Position numbers and translations under genes: made by a program. From an uncultured Bacteroidales bacterium (GTDB lineage: Bacteria > Bacteroidota > Bacteroidia > Bacteroidales > Muribaculaceae), in assembly GCA_946412245.1 (NCBI GenBank), contig CAMKGM010000008.1, positions 1-64,000 on the forward strand: a stretch of 64,000 bases of DNA, written 5' to 3'. The notes under the pieces are model-generated. The model saw only the letters and a list, made by a program, of their open reading frames with translations. It did not search any database and was not told where the DNA came from. Every line of letters begins with the position of its first letter. Within the stretch, counting starts at the first letter, position 1. Shown here piece after piece: positions 15,939 to 25,896 of this stretch.

Positions 15939-16850
15939 ATGAACTCAGGCACCTATCATATTCCCGCACTGCTCAATGAGTGCATGAACGGACTTGCCAT
16001 CAAGCCCGACGGGACGTATGTAGACGTGACCTTCGGCGGTGGCGGTCATAGTCGCGCCATCATGCAACAACTTGGTAGCGAGGGCCATCTCTACTCGTTT
16101 GACCAAGATATGGATGCCTACGGAAATCGTATCGACGACGAGCGATTTACATTTGTACACGGAAATTTTGCATTCCTAAAGAATTTCCTGCGTTACCACC
16201 ATGTTGAGCAGGTTGACGGCATCCTTGCTGATCTGGGCGTGTCGTTTCACCACTTCGATGACGAGCAGCGCGGATTTTCGTTCAGATTTGAGAACAGTCC
16301 GCTCGACATGCGCATGAACAAGCAGGCCACGCACGATGCCGCATGGGTAGTGATGAACTACAGCGAAGAGCAACTGGCCGACGTGCTCTACCTGTACGGC
16401 GAACTGAAACAGGCGCGTCGCATGGCGCACTCTATCGTTACGGCTCGCGCTGACAAAGCCATCGACACCACCGCCCAATTGCTGGAGGTAGTGAAACCGC
16501 ACATCAGACTCTCGCAGGAGAAGAAAGAGATGGCGCAAGTGTTTCAGGCACTACGCATTGAGGTAAACAACGAGATTGACGCACTGAAACGTTTACTCAC
16601 CCAGTCGCTGCAGGTGCTCAAGCCGCAGGGCCGCTTGGTGGTCATCACCTATCACTCACTTGAAGACCGCTTGGTGAAGAACTTCATGCGAAGCGGTAAC
16701 ATAGAGGGCAAGGTTGACAAAGACTTCTACGGCCGCATCAACACCCCCTGGAAACTTGTCAACAACAAGGTAATCGTGCCCAGCGAGGCCGAAATAGAGC
16801 AGAACCCACGGTCACGCAGCGCTAAACTGCGCATCGCCCAGAAAATATAA
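15939..16850 (+). CDS. rsmH: 16S rRNA (cytosine-1402-N4)-methyltransferase
   Basis: Adds the N4 methyl group to C1402 of 16S rRNA. The 303-residue protein opens with YHIPALLNE, has the SAM motif TFGGGGHSRAI, the DLGVSFHHFDDEQRGFSFRFENSPLDMRM signature in two parts, and ends with VITYHSLEDRLVKNF and PRSRSAKLRIA. It leads the cell-wall cluster; ftsL follows after 24 bases. mraZ, commonly upstream, is absent. Confidence 0.97.
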   Translation: MNSGTYHIPALLNECMNGLAIKPDGTYVDVTFGGGGHSRAIMQQLGSEGHLYSFDQDMDAYGNRIDDERFTFVHGNFAFLKNFLRYHHVEQVDGILADLGVSFHHFDDEQRGFSFRFENSPLDMRMNKQATHDAAWVVMNYSEEQLADVLYLYGELKQARRMAHSIVTARADKAIDTTAQLLEVVKPHIRLSQEKKEMAQVFQALRIEVNNEIDALKRLLTQSLQVLKPQGRLVVITYHSLEDRLVKNFMRSGNIEGKVDKDFYGRINTPWKLVNNKVIVPSEAEIEQNPRSRSAKLRIAQKI

Positions 16851-16874
16851 GAACCCACCAATCACACCGACCAC

Positions 16875-17207
16875 ATGGCAACAAACAAGAATAATACACA
16901 CATTTGGCGCAACTTGGCGCAAGGCCGCATCTTCTTGACACTCAATTTCTTCAAGAAGTACTGGATTTATGCGCTCGCGTTCATCGTGTTCATGCTCATG
17001 TACATCAGCAACAAATATATGTGCCAAAACCACCTGCAGCAAGTGATGAAACTGCGCGTGGAACTCGACAACGCACGCACCGACTGCGTGACCGCCAGTG
17101 CGAAATATAATTCCATGATACGAGAGAGCCAGATGAAGAATCTTGTAGACACCATGCATCTGGGGCTTACATCGCCTGATCAACCACCCTATAAACTGTT
17201 TGAATAA
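16875..17207 (+). CDS. ftsL: FtsL-like division protein
   Basis: A 110-residue single-span inner-membrane protein. A basic cytoplasmic N-terminus precedes a membrane helix at about 30-47, then a heptad-like stretch that could form a coiled coil. FtsL bridges FtsQ and the FtsWI synthase, but its sequence diverges fast, so size, topology and position between rsmH and ftsI carry the call. The next gene's start lies immediately after its stop. Confidence 0.85.
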   Translation: MATNKNNTHIWRNLAQGRIFLTLNFFKKYWIYALAFIVFMLMYISNKYMCQNHLQQVMKLRVELDNARTDCVTASAKYNSMIRESQMKNLVDTMHLGLTSPDQPPYKLFE

Positions 17208-17208
17208 T

Positions 17209-19269
17209 ATGAAACAAACTAACAAAAAGCACATTCTGCTACGTTACTACTTCATCGTAGGCATCATGTTGATCTTCTCGATCTTCATTGTCTATGATGT
17301 GTTCAAAACCACCGTTGTGTATCGCAGTGCCTGGAATCAGAAAGCCGCTGAGATACTGGCTGACACCACGCTGATTGAACCTGAACGCGGCATGATTCTG
17401 GCCGACGACGGCTCAGTGCTGGCTGCCAACTTGCGATTCTTCACCGCCCGCATTGACTGGAAGACCTCAGGATTTGACGAGAAAGCCTTTAACGATTCAC
17501 TGCCGGCGCTATGCGACAGTCTGCACAGTTTCCAGCCCGCAAAGAGCGCTGACCAGTGGCGCAATGAACTGTTGGCCGCCAAAGCCAAGGGCAAACGAGC
17601 CTACCGCCTGTTCTCACGACTTTCGCACTCAGAATACCAGCGCATTCATTCGTTCCCGTTCCTGAACATGAATAAGAACAAGAGTGGCTTGTATGCCGAA
17701 CTCAAGATGGCGCGTTGCAAGCCTTATGGCAAGATGGCGTCGCGCAGCATAGGCAACACAGGCGAGGACGAGAAGAGCAAGAGCATCCACGGCCGGTCGG
17801 GTCTGGAGATGGCACTTGACACACCGCTATACGGCATCCCGGGTCAAGCAAAACGCATTCAGTTGACCAACAGCATTGTTGACTGGGAGAGTGTGCCGGC
17901 CGTGAAAGGATATGACATCACTACCACCATCAACATACAGTTGCAAGACATCGTTGAGAACGAACTCTACAGTATGCTCGCCGAGAGCGAGGCCAAGTGG
18001 GGCACCGCCGTGCTCATGGAAGTGGCCACCGGCGAAATCAAGGCCATCTCCAACCTGGAGTGGAACGATGAGGCCAACGACTATGTTGAAGGACGCAATA
18101 ACGCTGTGCTGGGCTACGAGCCCGGCTCGGTGATGAAACCCATCTCCATGCTGGTGGCGCTTGAGGACGGCATCGTCAAGAGCATTGACGAGCGTTGGGA
18201 AACGGGAGCCGTGTGGAACTACTGCAACCGTCCCATCAAGGATCCCCACAGCAGCCCCACCCTATCGCCTAAGGAAATCATTGAGCGTTCGTCGAACATA
18301 GGTATGTCGAAAATCATTGCCAAGAAATATGGCGACAATCCTGACGGATTCCGCAAGCGACTGGCCGAGTTGGGATTCTTTGATGACTTCCACTCGGGCA
18401 TCGGCGGCGAGACGCTACCCGTGTTCGGCAAACTGGAGAACAACAACGGAGGCCGCGTGGCACTGACCCGCATGGCATTCGGCTACTCGACCATGATACC
18501 GCCGTTGCGCACTCTGGCCGTGTATAACGCCATTGCTAACGACGGCAAGTTTGTGCGTCCGCATTTGGTCAAGAAATTCTCGCGCGAAGGTGAGCCCGAC
18601 TCCATCGTACCTGTATCGTATATCCGCAAACAGATATGCTCGCCTGAAAATGCCGACAAACTGCGCCAATGCCTGCACGAAGTGGTGTGGGGTAGCCGCG
18701 GAACGGCCCGCAAATGGGTGCAGAGCGACCTGGTGGAGATTGCAGGCAAGACCGGCACGGCCTACACCATTGGCGAAGACGGACACTACGGGAGCCAAAA
18801 GCGCTACGCCTTTTGCGGTTTCTTCCCCTACAGCCATCCCAAATACTCGTGCATGGTGCTGATTCGCGGCGGAGGCATCGCCTCGGCAGGAGCCAGTAGC
18901 GGCACCGTGCTCAAAAGAATAGCCGAGCGTATGTACGCACGCGGCTTGCTGGGCGACGAAGCCGACTACAAGGCAAATAACGAGAATGCTCAAAAGGTGC
19001 CACAACTCTTTGCCACCATCAATCCCGAACGCAACAGCAACTTGCGCAAAGGCTTAGGTCTGGGCAACGTCAAGGTCTATGCCAAGCCCAAAAACACCGG
19101 CAAGGGCGTGCCGGGCGTGGTGGGTCTGAACGTGCGCGATGCGGTGGCCAAGTTGGAGCGACTGGGCATCAACGTGCGCCTGAACGGCAACGGCTGCGTG
19201 GTGCAACAGAGTCTGGCCGCCGGCAGCCCCTATCATCGTGGTGACCACATTCTGCTTACACTCAGATAA
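17209..19269 (+). CDS. ftsI: Septal transpeptidase (penicillin-binding protein) with PASTA domain
   Basis: Cross-links septal peptidoglycan in the periplasm. I chose ATG 17209, one base after the ftsL stop codon, over the in-frame TTG at 17200. The 686-residue protein has an N-terminal anchor, a PBP dimer domain, then a transpeptidase with S307-V-M-K310, S361-S-N363 and K514-T-G516. A single PASTA domain closes it (about [20 protein letters not shown] onward). PASTA-bearing PBPs in this position are usual in Bacteroidetes. Confidence 0.95.
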   Translation: MKQTNKKHILLRYYFIVGIMLIFSIFIVYDVFKTTVVYRSAWNQKAAEILADTTLIEPERGMILADDGSVLAANLRFFTARIDWKTSGFDEKAFNDSLPALCDSLHSFQPAKSADQWRNELLAAKAKGKRAYRLFSRLSHSEYQRIHSFPFLNMNKNKSGLYAELKMARCKPYGKMASRSIGNTGEDEKSKSIHGRSGLEMALDTPLYGIPGQAKRIQLTNSIVDWESVPAVKGYDITTTINIQLQDIVENELYSMLAESEAKWGTAVLMEVATGEIKAISNLEWNDEANDYVEGRNNAVLGYEPGSVMKPISMLVALEDGIVKSIDERWETGAVWNYCNRPIKDPHSSPTLSPKEIIERSSNIGMSKIIAKKYGDNPDGFRKRLAELGFFDDFHSGIGGETLPVFGKLENNNGGRVALTRMAFGYSTMIPPLRTLAVYNAIANDGKFVRPHLVKKFSREGEPDSIVPVSYIRKQICSPENADKLRQCLHEVVWGSRGTARKWVQSDLVEIAGKTGTAYTIGEDGHYGSQKRYAFCGFFPYSHPKYSCMVLIRGGGIASAGASSGTVLKRIAERMYARGLLGDEADYKANNENAQKVPQLFATINPERNSNLRKGLGLGNVKVYAKPKNTGKGVPGVVGLNVRDAVAKLERLGINVRLNGNGCVVQQSLAAGSPYHRGDHILLTLR

Positions 19270-19289
19270 TAACTTTTAATCATCATATC

Positions 19290-20756
19290 ATGAACAAGAA
19301 ATTGCAACAACTCATATCGTCAATCGAGACCATAGCCGTCATAGGCAATCCCGACGTGAATATTACCGGCATCACCTGCGACTCGCGCACGGTGGAGCCA
19401 GGCTCACTGTTCATTGCAGTAAAAGGTGTGGCTGTTGATGCCCATCGCTTTATTCCCGACGTGGTGAAGCGTGGCGCCGCTGCCGTGGTGTGCCAGGACC
19501 TGCCACAGGAACAGCCTGAAGGCGTGACCTTTGTGCAAGTGGCCGACTCGCAAATCGCGCTTGCCCGGCTGGCATCGGAGTGGTTCGACCGGCCATCGGA
19601 GAAGTTGAAACTGGTGGGCGTGACCGGCACTAACGGCAAGACCACCACTGCTACCCTACTGTATGAAATCACACAATTGATGGGCTACAAGGCCGGCTTG
19701 CTCTCAACGGTGCAAAACATCATTGACCGCAAAGTGATTCCCGCTAAGCAAACCACCCCTGACCACATCAGCCTGAACAGCATGCTGCACGACATGGTGC
19801 AGGCCGGCTGCGAGTATGCCTTCATGGAGGTGAGTTCGCACGCCTGCGCACAACATCGCATTGACGGACTGCAGTTCGCGGGTGGCATTTTCACCAACCT
19901 CACCCGCGACCACATGGACTACCACAAGACGGTCGACAACTACATTGCCGCGAAGAAGATGTTCTTTGACGCTCTGCCCGCCGACGCATTTGCCCTGGTA
20001 AACATTGACGACAAAGTGGGCGAGGTGATGGTGCAGAACAGCAAGGCGAAGAAATATACTTACTCACTGCGTTCCATAGCCGACTACAAGGCTAAAATGA
20101 TAGAAGACCGCATTGACGGCACATTGCTCAACATCAACGGCAACGAGGTGGAGGTGATGTTCACCGGCCGCTTCAACGCCTACAACCTGCTGTCGGTCTA
20201 CGGAGCCGCCACCTTGCTGGGATTCCCTGAAGACCAAGTGCTGGTGAAGATGTCGCTACTCAAACCCGTGGCAGGGCGCTTCCAGACGATGCGCTCCAAG
20301 CGAGGCTACACCGCCATCGTAGACTACGCCCACACCCCTGACGCGCTGGTGAACGTGCTGGGTGCCATCGCCGAGGTGCTGAACGGCAAGGGCCACATCA
20401 TCACCGTGTGCGGTTGCGGCGGCGATCGCGACAAGGGCAAGCGCCCCATCATGGCGCGTGAGGCGGCCGTGCGCAGCGACAAGGTGATACTCACCAGCGA
20501 CAACCCCCGCACCGAGGATCCCGAAGCCATTTTGCGCGACATGGAAGCCGGCATCATCCCACCGCTGAGCGGCAAGGTGGTGAAAATCACCGACCGCCGT
20601 CAGGCCATAGCCACCGCGTGCATGCTTGCTCAAGCGGGCGACGTAGTGCTGGTGGCCGGCAAGGGCCATGAAGACTATCAGGAGATTAACGGCGTGAAGC
20701 ACCACTTCGACGACCGTGAAGTGATTCAGGAAATATTCAACAACGAAACCAAATAA
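19290..20756 (+). CDS. murE: UDP-MurNAc-tripeptide synthetase MurE
   Basis: Adds the third amino acid to UDP-MurNAc-Ala-Glu. The 488-residue Mur ligase has the P-loop [11 protein letters not shown] at about 110-120 and [10 protein letters not shown] in the middle domain. The DNPR motif ([10 protein letters not shown]) is typical of meso-diaminopimelate-adding enzymes, so DAP is the likely substrate. It follows ftsI by 20 bases; mraY starts 12 bases after. Confidence 0.97.
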   Translation: MNKKLQQLISSIETIAVIGNPDVNITGITCDSRTVEPGSLFIAVKGVAVDAHRFIPDVVKRGAAAVVCQDLPQEQPEGVTFVQVADSQIALARLASEWFDRPSEKLKLVGVTGTNGKTTTATLLYEITQLMGYKAGLLSTVQNIIDRKVIPAKQTTPDHISLNSMLHDMVQAGCEYAFMEVSSHACAQHRIDGLQFAGGIFTNLTRDHMDYHKTVDNYIAAKKMFFDALPADAFALVNIDDKVGEVMVQNSKAKKYTYSLRSIADYKAKMIEDRIDGTLLNINGNEVEVMFTGRFNAYNLLSVYGAATLLGFPEDQVLVKMSLLKPVAGRFQTMRSKRGYTAIVDYAHTPDALVNVLGAIAEVLNGKGHIITVCGCGGDRDKGKRPIMAREAAVRSDKVILTSDNPRTEDPEAILRDMEAGIIPPLSGKVVKITDRRQAIATACMLAQAGDVVLVAGKGHEDYQEINGVKHHFDDREVIQEIFNNETK

Positions 20757-20768
20757 CACATTTGCAAT

Positions 20769-22028
20769 ATGCTCTACCACTTATTTCACTTTCTACAAGA
20801 ATACAACATTCCGGGCGCAAGGCTCTTTGACTACATCACCTTCCGAGCCGGCTTCGCATTGTTGCTGTCGTTGTTCATCGCCATCGTGATTGGCCGTAAA
20901 ATCATTGACCGGCTGCAAATCATGCAGGTGGGCGAACTGGTGCGCAACCTGGGTCTTCAGGGCCAGTTGGAGAAGAAAGGCACCCCCACCATGGGCGGTA
21001 TCATCATCATCATCTCCATCCTCATTCCGTGCCTGTTGCTGGGCAAACTCAACAATGTGTACATGATACTGATGATTGTGTCCACCATTTGGTGCGGAGC
21101 GCTGGGCTTTGCCGACGATTATATTAAGGTGGCCCACCACAACAAGGAGGGCATGAAAGGCAAGTTCAAGATTGTGGGACAAGTGGGTTTGGGACTCATC
21201 GTGGGTCTGACCATGTATTTGAGCCCCGCCGTGGTGATGAGTGAAAACGTGGAAACCGTTGACCCTGAGACGAACGAACTCGTCATCGAACACAAGGCAC
21301 AGAACATCAAGTCGACACAAACCACCATCCCGTTTGTGAAAAACCACAACTTCGACTACGCCTACCTGACCAAGTGGATGGGCGACAGCGCGCAGACAGG
21401 CGGCTGGATTGTGTTTATCTTGGTAACCATCTTTGTGATTACTGCAGTGAGTAACGGAGCCAACCTGACCGACGGCCTTGACGGTCTGGCGACAGGAACC
21501 TCGGCCATCATAGGCGTTGCGCTCGCCATCATGTGTTATTTGGGAGGTAACGTCATTTACTCAACCTACCTCAACATCATGTACATTCCGGACAGTTCAG
21601 AGCTGGTGGTCTATGCCGCTGCATTCATCGGGGCGACCGTCGGCTTCCTATGGTACAACTCCTACCCCGCCCAAGTGTTCATGGGCGACACCGGCAGCCT
21701 GTGTTTGGGCGGCATCATCGCTGTGTTTGCCATCCTCATTCGCAAGGAGTTGCTCATTCCCATCCTGTGCGCCATCTTCTTTGTTGAAGACCTGTCGGTG
21801 ATGATTCAGGTGGCTTATTTCAAGATTACCAAGCGCAAGAGCGGTGTGGGTAAACGCATATTCAAGATGACACCGCTTCACCACCACTTCCAGGTGCCGG
21901 CCGGGCAAGTGGAAGCCAAGTGGCAGAACCCCAAGGGAGCCATCCCGGAGTCAAAAATCGTGATGCGATTCTTCCTCGTGGCCATTTTCCTGGCTGTGAT
22001 TACTTTCGTAACTCTCAAAATTCGCTAA
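20769..22028 (+). CDS. mraY: Phospho-MurNAc-pentapeptide transferase MraY
   Basis: Moves phospho-MurNAc-pentapeptide onto undecaprenyl phosphate, making lipid I. The polytopic 419-residue protein has KKGTPTMGG, the catalytic FADDYIKV, NLTDGLDGLA and FMGDTGSL, ending with the MTPLHHHFQ motif. It is longer than the E. coli enzyme because of an inserted loop at about residues 155-205 (SENVETVDPETNEL and onward), common in Bacteroidetes. Confidence 0.97.
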   Translation: MLYHLFHFLQEYNIPGARLFDYITFRAGFALLLSLFIAIVIGRKIIDRLQIMQVGELVRNLGLQGQLEKKGTPTMGGIIIIISILIPCLLLGKLNNVYMILMIVSTIWCGALGFADDYIKVAHHNKEGMKGKFKIVGQVGLGLIVGLTMYLSPAVVMSENVETVDPETNELVIEHKAQNIKSTQTTIPFVKNHNFDYAYLTKWMGDSAQTGGWIVFILVTIFVITAVSNGANLTDGLDGLATGTSAIIGVALAIMCYLGGNVIYSTYLNIMYIPDSSELVVYAAAFIGATVGFLWYNSYPAQVFMGDTGSLCLGGIIAVFAILIRKELLIPILCAIFFVEDLSVMIQVAYFKITKRKSGVGKRIFKMTPLHHHFQVPAGQVEAKWQNPKGAIPESKIVMRFFLVAIFLAVITFVTLKIR

Positions 22029-22062
22029 AAACCTCACAATCATATAAAAATAACTATATAAT

Positions 22063-23412
22063 ATGGATAACAAAAGTAAGAATATCGTGATTTTGGGCGG
22101 CGCCGAGAGCGGCGTGGGCGCAGCAGTGCTTGCCCAAGTGAAAGGCTTCAATGTGTGGCTCTCGGACATGGGGACCATCAAGCCTAAATTTAAGGAAAAA
22201 CTCAATGAATATCACATTGCATGGGAGGAAGGCCAGCACACCGAATCGCGCGTTCTCCAAGCCGACGAAATCATCAAGAGCCCCGGCATTCCCGACACGG
22301 CTCCGATCGTGCAAAAGGCCAAATCTAAAGGTATTCCCATCATCAGCGAGATTGAGTTTGCCGGTCGCTACACCGATGCCAAAATGGTGTGCATCACCGG
22401 TAGCAACGGCAAGACCACCACTACCCTGCTCACCTATCACATCTTGCAAAAGGCAGGCTTGAACGTGGGTTTGGCAGGCAACGTGGGGCAAAGCCTTGCT
22501 TATCAAGTAGCCACCACGCACCACGATGTGTATGTGATAGAACTGAGCAGTTTCCAACTCGACAATATGTATGAATTCAAAGCCAATGTGGCTGTGCTGC
22601 TCAATATCACCCCCGACCATCTAGACCGCTACGACTACAAGATGGAGAACTATGCCGCCGCAAAATTCCGCATTATGCAGAATCAAACGAGCGACGACAC
22701 CTTCATCTTTTGGTACGACGACCCCATCATCGCTGCTCAACTCAAGCAGGTGAGTACTGAAGCGCGCATGTTGCCGTTCACCGCCCGTGACGATGAGCGT
22801 TGCGCTGCATTCATGAGCCAAGACACACTGCATTTTAACCTACCCGAAGGGCAATGGTCAGTTAGCCGCAACGAACTCTCGCTCAAAGGTCTGCATAACA
22901 TCTACAACTCAATGGCAGCCACGCTGTCGGCATCGGTTCTCGATATCAAGAAAGAGGTGATTCGCGAGGCTCTTGCCGACTTTGAAGCCGTGGAACACCG
23001 ACTGCAATTCATTCGCAAAGTGGGCGGCGTGACCTATATCAACGACTCTAAAGCCACCAATGTGAATGCCACTTGGTATGCCCTGGAAAGCATGACCGAA
23101 CCCGTGGTGCTCATCCTGGGCGGCGTGGACAAGGGCAATGACTATAGCGAGATTGAACCGCTGGTCAAGGAAAAGGTGAAAGCCATCGTTTGCCTGGGCG
23201 TTGACAATGACAAACTGCATCGTTTCTTCGACGGCAAGGTGCCCGTGGTGACCGATGCCCGTAGCATGGCCGAGTGCGTGGAGAAATGTCATGAACTGGC
23301 CGAGAGCGGCAACACTGTGCTGCTGTCGCCATGCTGCGCAAGTTTCGACTTGTTTAAGAACATGGAAGACCGTGGTGAGCAATTCAAGGAAAATGTGTTC
23401 AAAATCTCTTAA
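22063..23412 (+). CDS. murD: UDP-MurNAc-alanine:D-glutamate ligase MurD
   Basis: Adds D-glutamate to UDP-MurNAc-L-Ala. The 449-residue Mur ligase begins with a Rossmann motif (ILGGAESGVGAAVLA), has the ATP loop ITGSNGKTTTT, ELSSFQLD, NITPDHLDRYD and the late SPCCASFDLFKNMEDRGEQF motif characteristic of MurD. Standard length and dcw position. Confidence 0.97.
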   Translation: MDNKSKNIVILGGAESGVGAAVLAQVKGFNVWLSDMGTIKPKFKEKLNEYHIAWEEGQHTESRVLQADEIIKSPGIPDTAPIVQKAKSKGIPIISEIEFAGRYTDAKMVCITGSNGKTTTTLLTYHILQKAGLNVGLAGNVGQSLAYQVATTHHDVYVIELSSFQLDNMYEFKANVAVLLNITPDHLDRYDYKMENYAAAKFRIMQNQTSDDTFIFWYDDPIIAAQLKQVSTEARMLPFTARDDERCAAFMSQDTLHFNLPEGQWSVSRNELSLKGLHNIYNSMAATLSASVLDIKKEVIREALADFEAVEHRLQFIRKVGGVTYINDSKATNVNATWYALESMTEPVVLILGGVDKGNDYSEIEPLVKEKVKAIVCLGVDNDKLHRFFDGKVPVVTDARSMAECVEKCHELAESGNTVLLSPCCASFDLFKNMEDRGEQFKENVFKIS

Positions 23413-23424
23413 ATCGCTCATGCC

Positions 23425-24777
23425 ATGGCCGATGACAAACCTATAAAAGTAAACAAATATGAAGAGGTGACCCGCAAGTATGGTGACCCCTGGATTTGGG
23501 GCATATACTTCACGCTCATCATCATTTCAATCATTGAGTCTTATAGCGCGTCGAGTCGCGAAGTCGCCGCGTTAGGTGTGTATATGCCCATCATCAAGCA
23601 CTGCGTGTTTCTTGCTCTGGGTTTCGGCTGCATCTTTTTCTTGCACCGCACCAACTACAACAACAAGAACCTGCTGGCTCTGATGATTCCGGGCCTTGGG
23701 GTGTTCACCATCATCAGCCTGGTGTACGTCCTGCTGTTTGGTCAGGTCATTAACGGTGCGCAACGCGCCATCTCGCTGCCCGGCGGTTTCACCCTGCAAC
23801 CCGCTGAACTTGCCAAACTATCGATTGTCACACTGCTTGCCTACATCCTTGCCCGCTCACAAAAGAACAAGGATGTGACCACCGGCGGTATCATTGCCGC
23901 GGCATTTTTTGTGGCGGTCTTTGGCGGTCTGCTATTGCAGAGCGGTTTGACTAACACGTTGCTACTCATGTGCATCAGCATCTCCATGCTGCTCATTGGC
24001 GGCACGCGATGGAAAAAAATACTCTGCTTAGGTGTAATCTATGGCGTCGTGTTCGGGTGCTTCATGCTCATCAAGAAAAACAACGACAACAAAGAAGCCA
24101 ACCTGCTCGCCGCCGAGAATGTGGTGATGGAAGGCGACACCATAGCCGACTATGAGGCAACCGATTCCAAGAACAAGGTAGACCGTAGCGGCACATGGAA
24201 AAACCGCATGAAAGACTGGTGGAACAGTGACTCGCTGGTTTACAAGCCCATGACCGATAAGAACCAGCAAGAGATGTTCTCACGCATGGCTCAAGCCCAC
24301 GGAGGCATCACGGGCGTGGGCATCGGCAACTCGCGCGAGTGTAGCCGCTTGCCGCTGGCTTTCAGTGACTATATCTACTCCATCATCGTTGAGGAGATGG
24401 GACTCATAGGAGGCATCTTTGTGCTACTATTATATCTCGTGTTGCTGGCGAGGGCGGCCATGATAGCGCGCCGCTGCCGGCGCGTGTTGCCGGCACTGCT
24501 CATCATCGGGATGGCGTCAATGATTGCCTATCAAGCGCTATTCCACATGGCCATCAACTCGGGTGTATTCCCGGTTTCGGGTCAGCCGTTGCCCCTCATC
24601 TCCAAAGGCGGTACGTCTATTATCGTCACGAGCATCGCTTTCGGTATCATGCTGAGCGTGAGCCGCACCATTGCCAATGGTAACATTAAGAACAGTAAAT
24701 CTGAGGAGAATCAGTTGCCCGAAGGACTGGGTGCTGAGAATCCCACTCAATTGATACGCAAAAATGAATGGAAATAA
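23425..24777 (+). CDS. ftsW: Septal glycosyltransferase FtsW
   Basis: SEDS-family polymerase of lipid II at the septum, partner of FtsI. The 450-residue polytopic protein carries GAQRAISLPGGFTLQPAELAKLS (in parts) and the C-terminal PVSGQPLPLISKGGTSI signature. The long outer loop before HGGITGVGIGNSRE is expanded and acidic (about residues 214-285). Its end overlaps murG by 14 bases, suggesting coupled translation. Confidence 0.96.
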   Translation: MADDKPIKVNKYEEVTRKYGDPWIWGIYFTLIIISIIESYSASSREVAALGVYMPIIKHCVFLALGFGCIFFLHRTNYNNKNLLALMIPGLGVFTIISLVYVLLFGQVINGAQRAISLPGGFTLQPAELAKLSIVTLLAYILARSQKNKDVTTGGIIAAAFFVAVFGGLLLQSGLTNTLLLMCISISMLLIGGTRWKKILCLGVIYGVVFGCFMLIKKNNDNKEANLLAAENVVMEGDTIADYEATDSKNKVDRSGTWKNRMKDWWNSDSLVYKPMTDKNQQEMFSRMAQAHGGITGVGIGNSRECSRLPLAFSDYIYSIIVEEMGLIGGIFVLLLYLVLLARAAMIARRCRRVLPALLIIGMASMIAYQALFHMAINSGVFPVSGQPLPLISKGGTSIIVTSIAFGIMLSVSRTIANGNIKNSKSEENQLPEGLGAENPTQLIRKNEWK

Positions 24778-25876
24778 ACTGAACTTTCTCGTGAGTGGAG
24801 GCGGAACAGGCGGCCACATTTTCCCCGCTCTGTCAATTGCCAACGAAATCAAGCGCCGTTATCCCGAAGCCAACATCTTGTTTGTGGGGGCTGAAGGACG
24901 CATGGAAATGGAACGTGTGCCGGCAGCCGGCTACCGCATCAAGGGGTTGCCCGTGGCGGGATTTGACCGCAAACGCCTGTGGCGCAACTTCAAGGTACTC
25001 TACAAACTGCGCAAAAGCATGAGCATTGCCAAGGGCATCATGCGCGAATTCAAGCCCGACATCGCCATTGGCGTAGGCGGGTACGCAAGTGGTCCCATGC
25101 TCAAGATTGCCCAGAAACAGGGTGTCCCCACCTTGCTGCAGGAACAAAACTCCTACGCCGGAGTGACCAATAAATTGCTCGCCAAGAAGGCCCATTGCAT
25201 CTGCGTGGCCTACGAGGGTATGGAGCGTTTCTTCCCTGCCGAGAAGATTGTGCTCACCGGAAACCCCGTGCGGCGCAATCTGCTTGAGTGCACCGCCACG
25301 GCTCAAGAAGCCCGGGAGACGCTGAATCTTGACCCCAACAAAGCCACGGTGCTCATCATCGGTGGTAGCCTGGGGGCCAGAACTATTAACAACAGCATGA
25401 TAGGCGGACTGGCACGCATCGGCGAGCACCCTGAGGTGCAGGTGCTGTGGCAGTCGGGCAAGTTCTACAATGAACAATGCGCCGCCGCGCTGGGCAACTC
25501 GGGTGTGAAGAATGTGAAACAGGTGCCATTCATCAGCGCAATGGACCTTGCCTATCGCGCTGCCGACTTGGTGGTGTCGCGTGCGGGGGCCAGCTCCATC
25601 TCTGAGCTGCAATTGCTGGGCAAACCCTCAATTCTGGTTCCCTCACCCAATGTTGCCGAGGATCATCAGACCAAGAATGCACTGGCTCTGGTCAACAAAG
25701 ATGCAGCCCGCATGATTGCCGATGCCGATGCCGAGCAACAATTGGTTGACGAAATGCTGCGCGTGGTGAGCGACCGCAATCTGCTGAACACGCTCGGTTC
25801 TAATGTAAAGAAGATGGCTCTCAACAATGCCGCAGAGCGCATTGTTGACGAGATTGAAAAAATTCTTAAAGATTAA
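24764..25876 (+). CDS. murG: Lipid II-forming GlcNAc transferase MurG
   Basis: Adds GlcNAc to lipid I on the inner face of the membrane. The 370-residue GT28 protein opens with the loop SGGGTGGHIFPALSIA; VGGYASGPML, QEQNSYAGVTNK, GGSLGARTIN and SRAGASSISELQLLGKPSILVP are the family motifs. The start lies inside the 3' end of ftsW. Confidence 0.97.
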   Translation: MNGNKLNFLVSGGGTGGHIFPALSIANEIKRRYPEANILFVGAEGRMEMERVPAAGYRIKGLPVAGFDRKRLWRNFKVLYKLRKSMSIAKGIMREFKPDIAIGVGGYASGPMLKIAQKQGVPTLLQEQNSYAGVTNKLLAKKAHCICVAYEGMERFFPAEKIVLTGNPVRRNLLECTATAQEARETLNLDPNKATVLIIGGSLGARTINNSMIGGLARIGEHPEVQVLWQSGKFYNEQCAAALGNSGVKNVKQVPFISAMDLAYRAADLVVSRAGASSISELQLLGKPSILVPSPNVAEDHQTKNALALVNKDAARMIADADAEQQLVDEMLRVVSDRNLLNTLGSNVKKMALNNAAERIVDEIEKILKD

Positions 25877-25896
25877 ACAACTCATCACACACGATT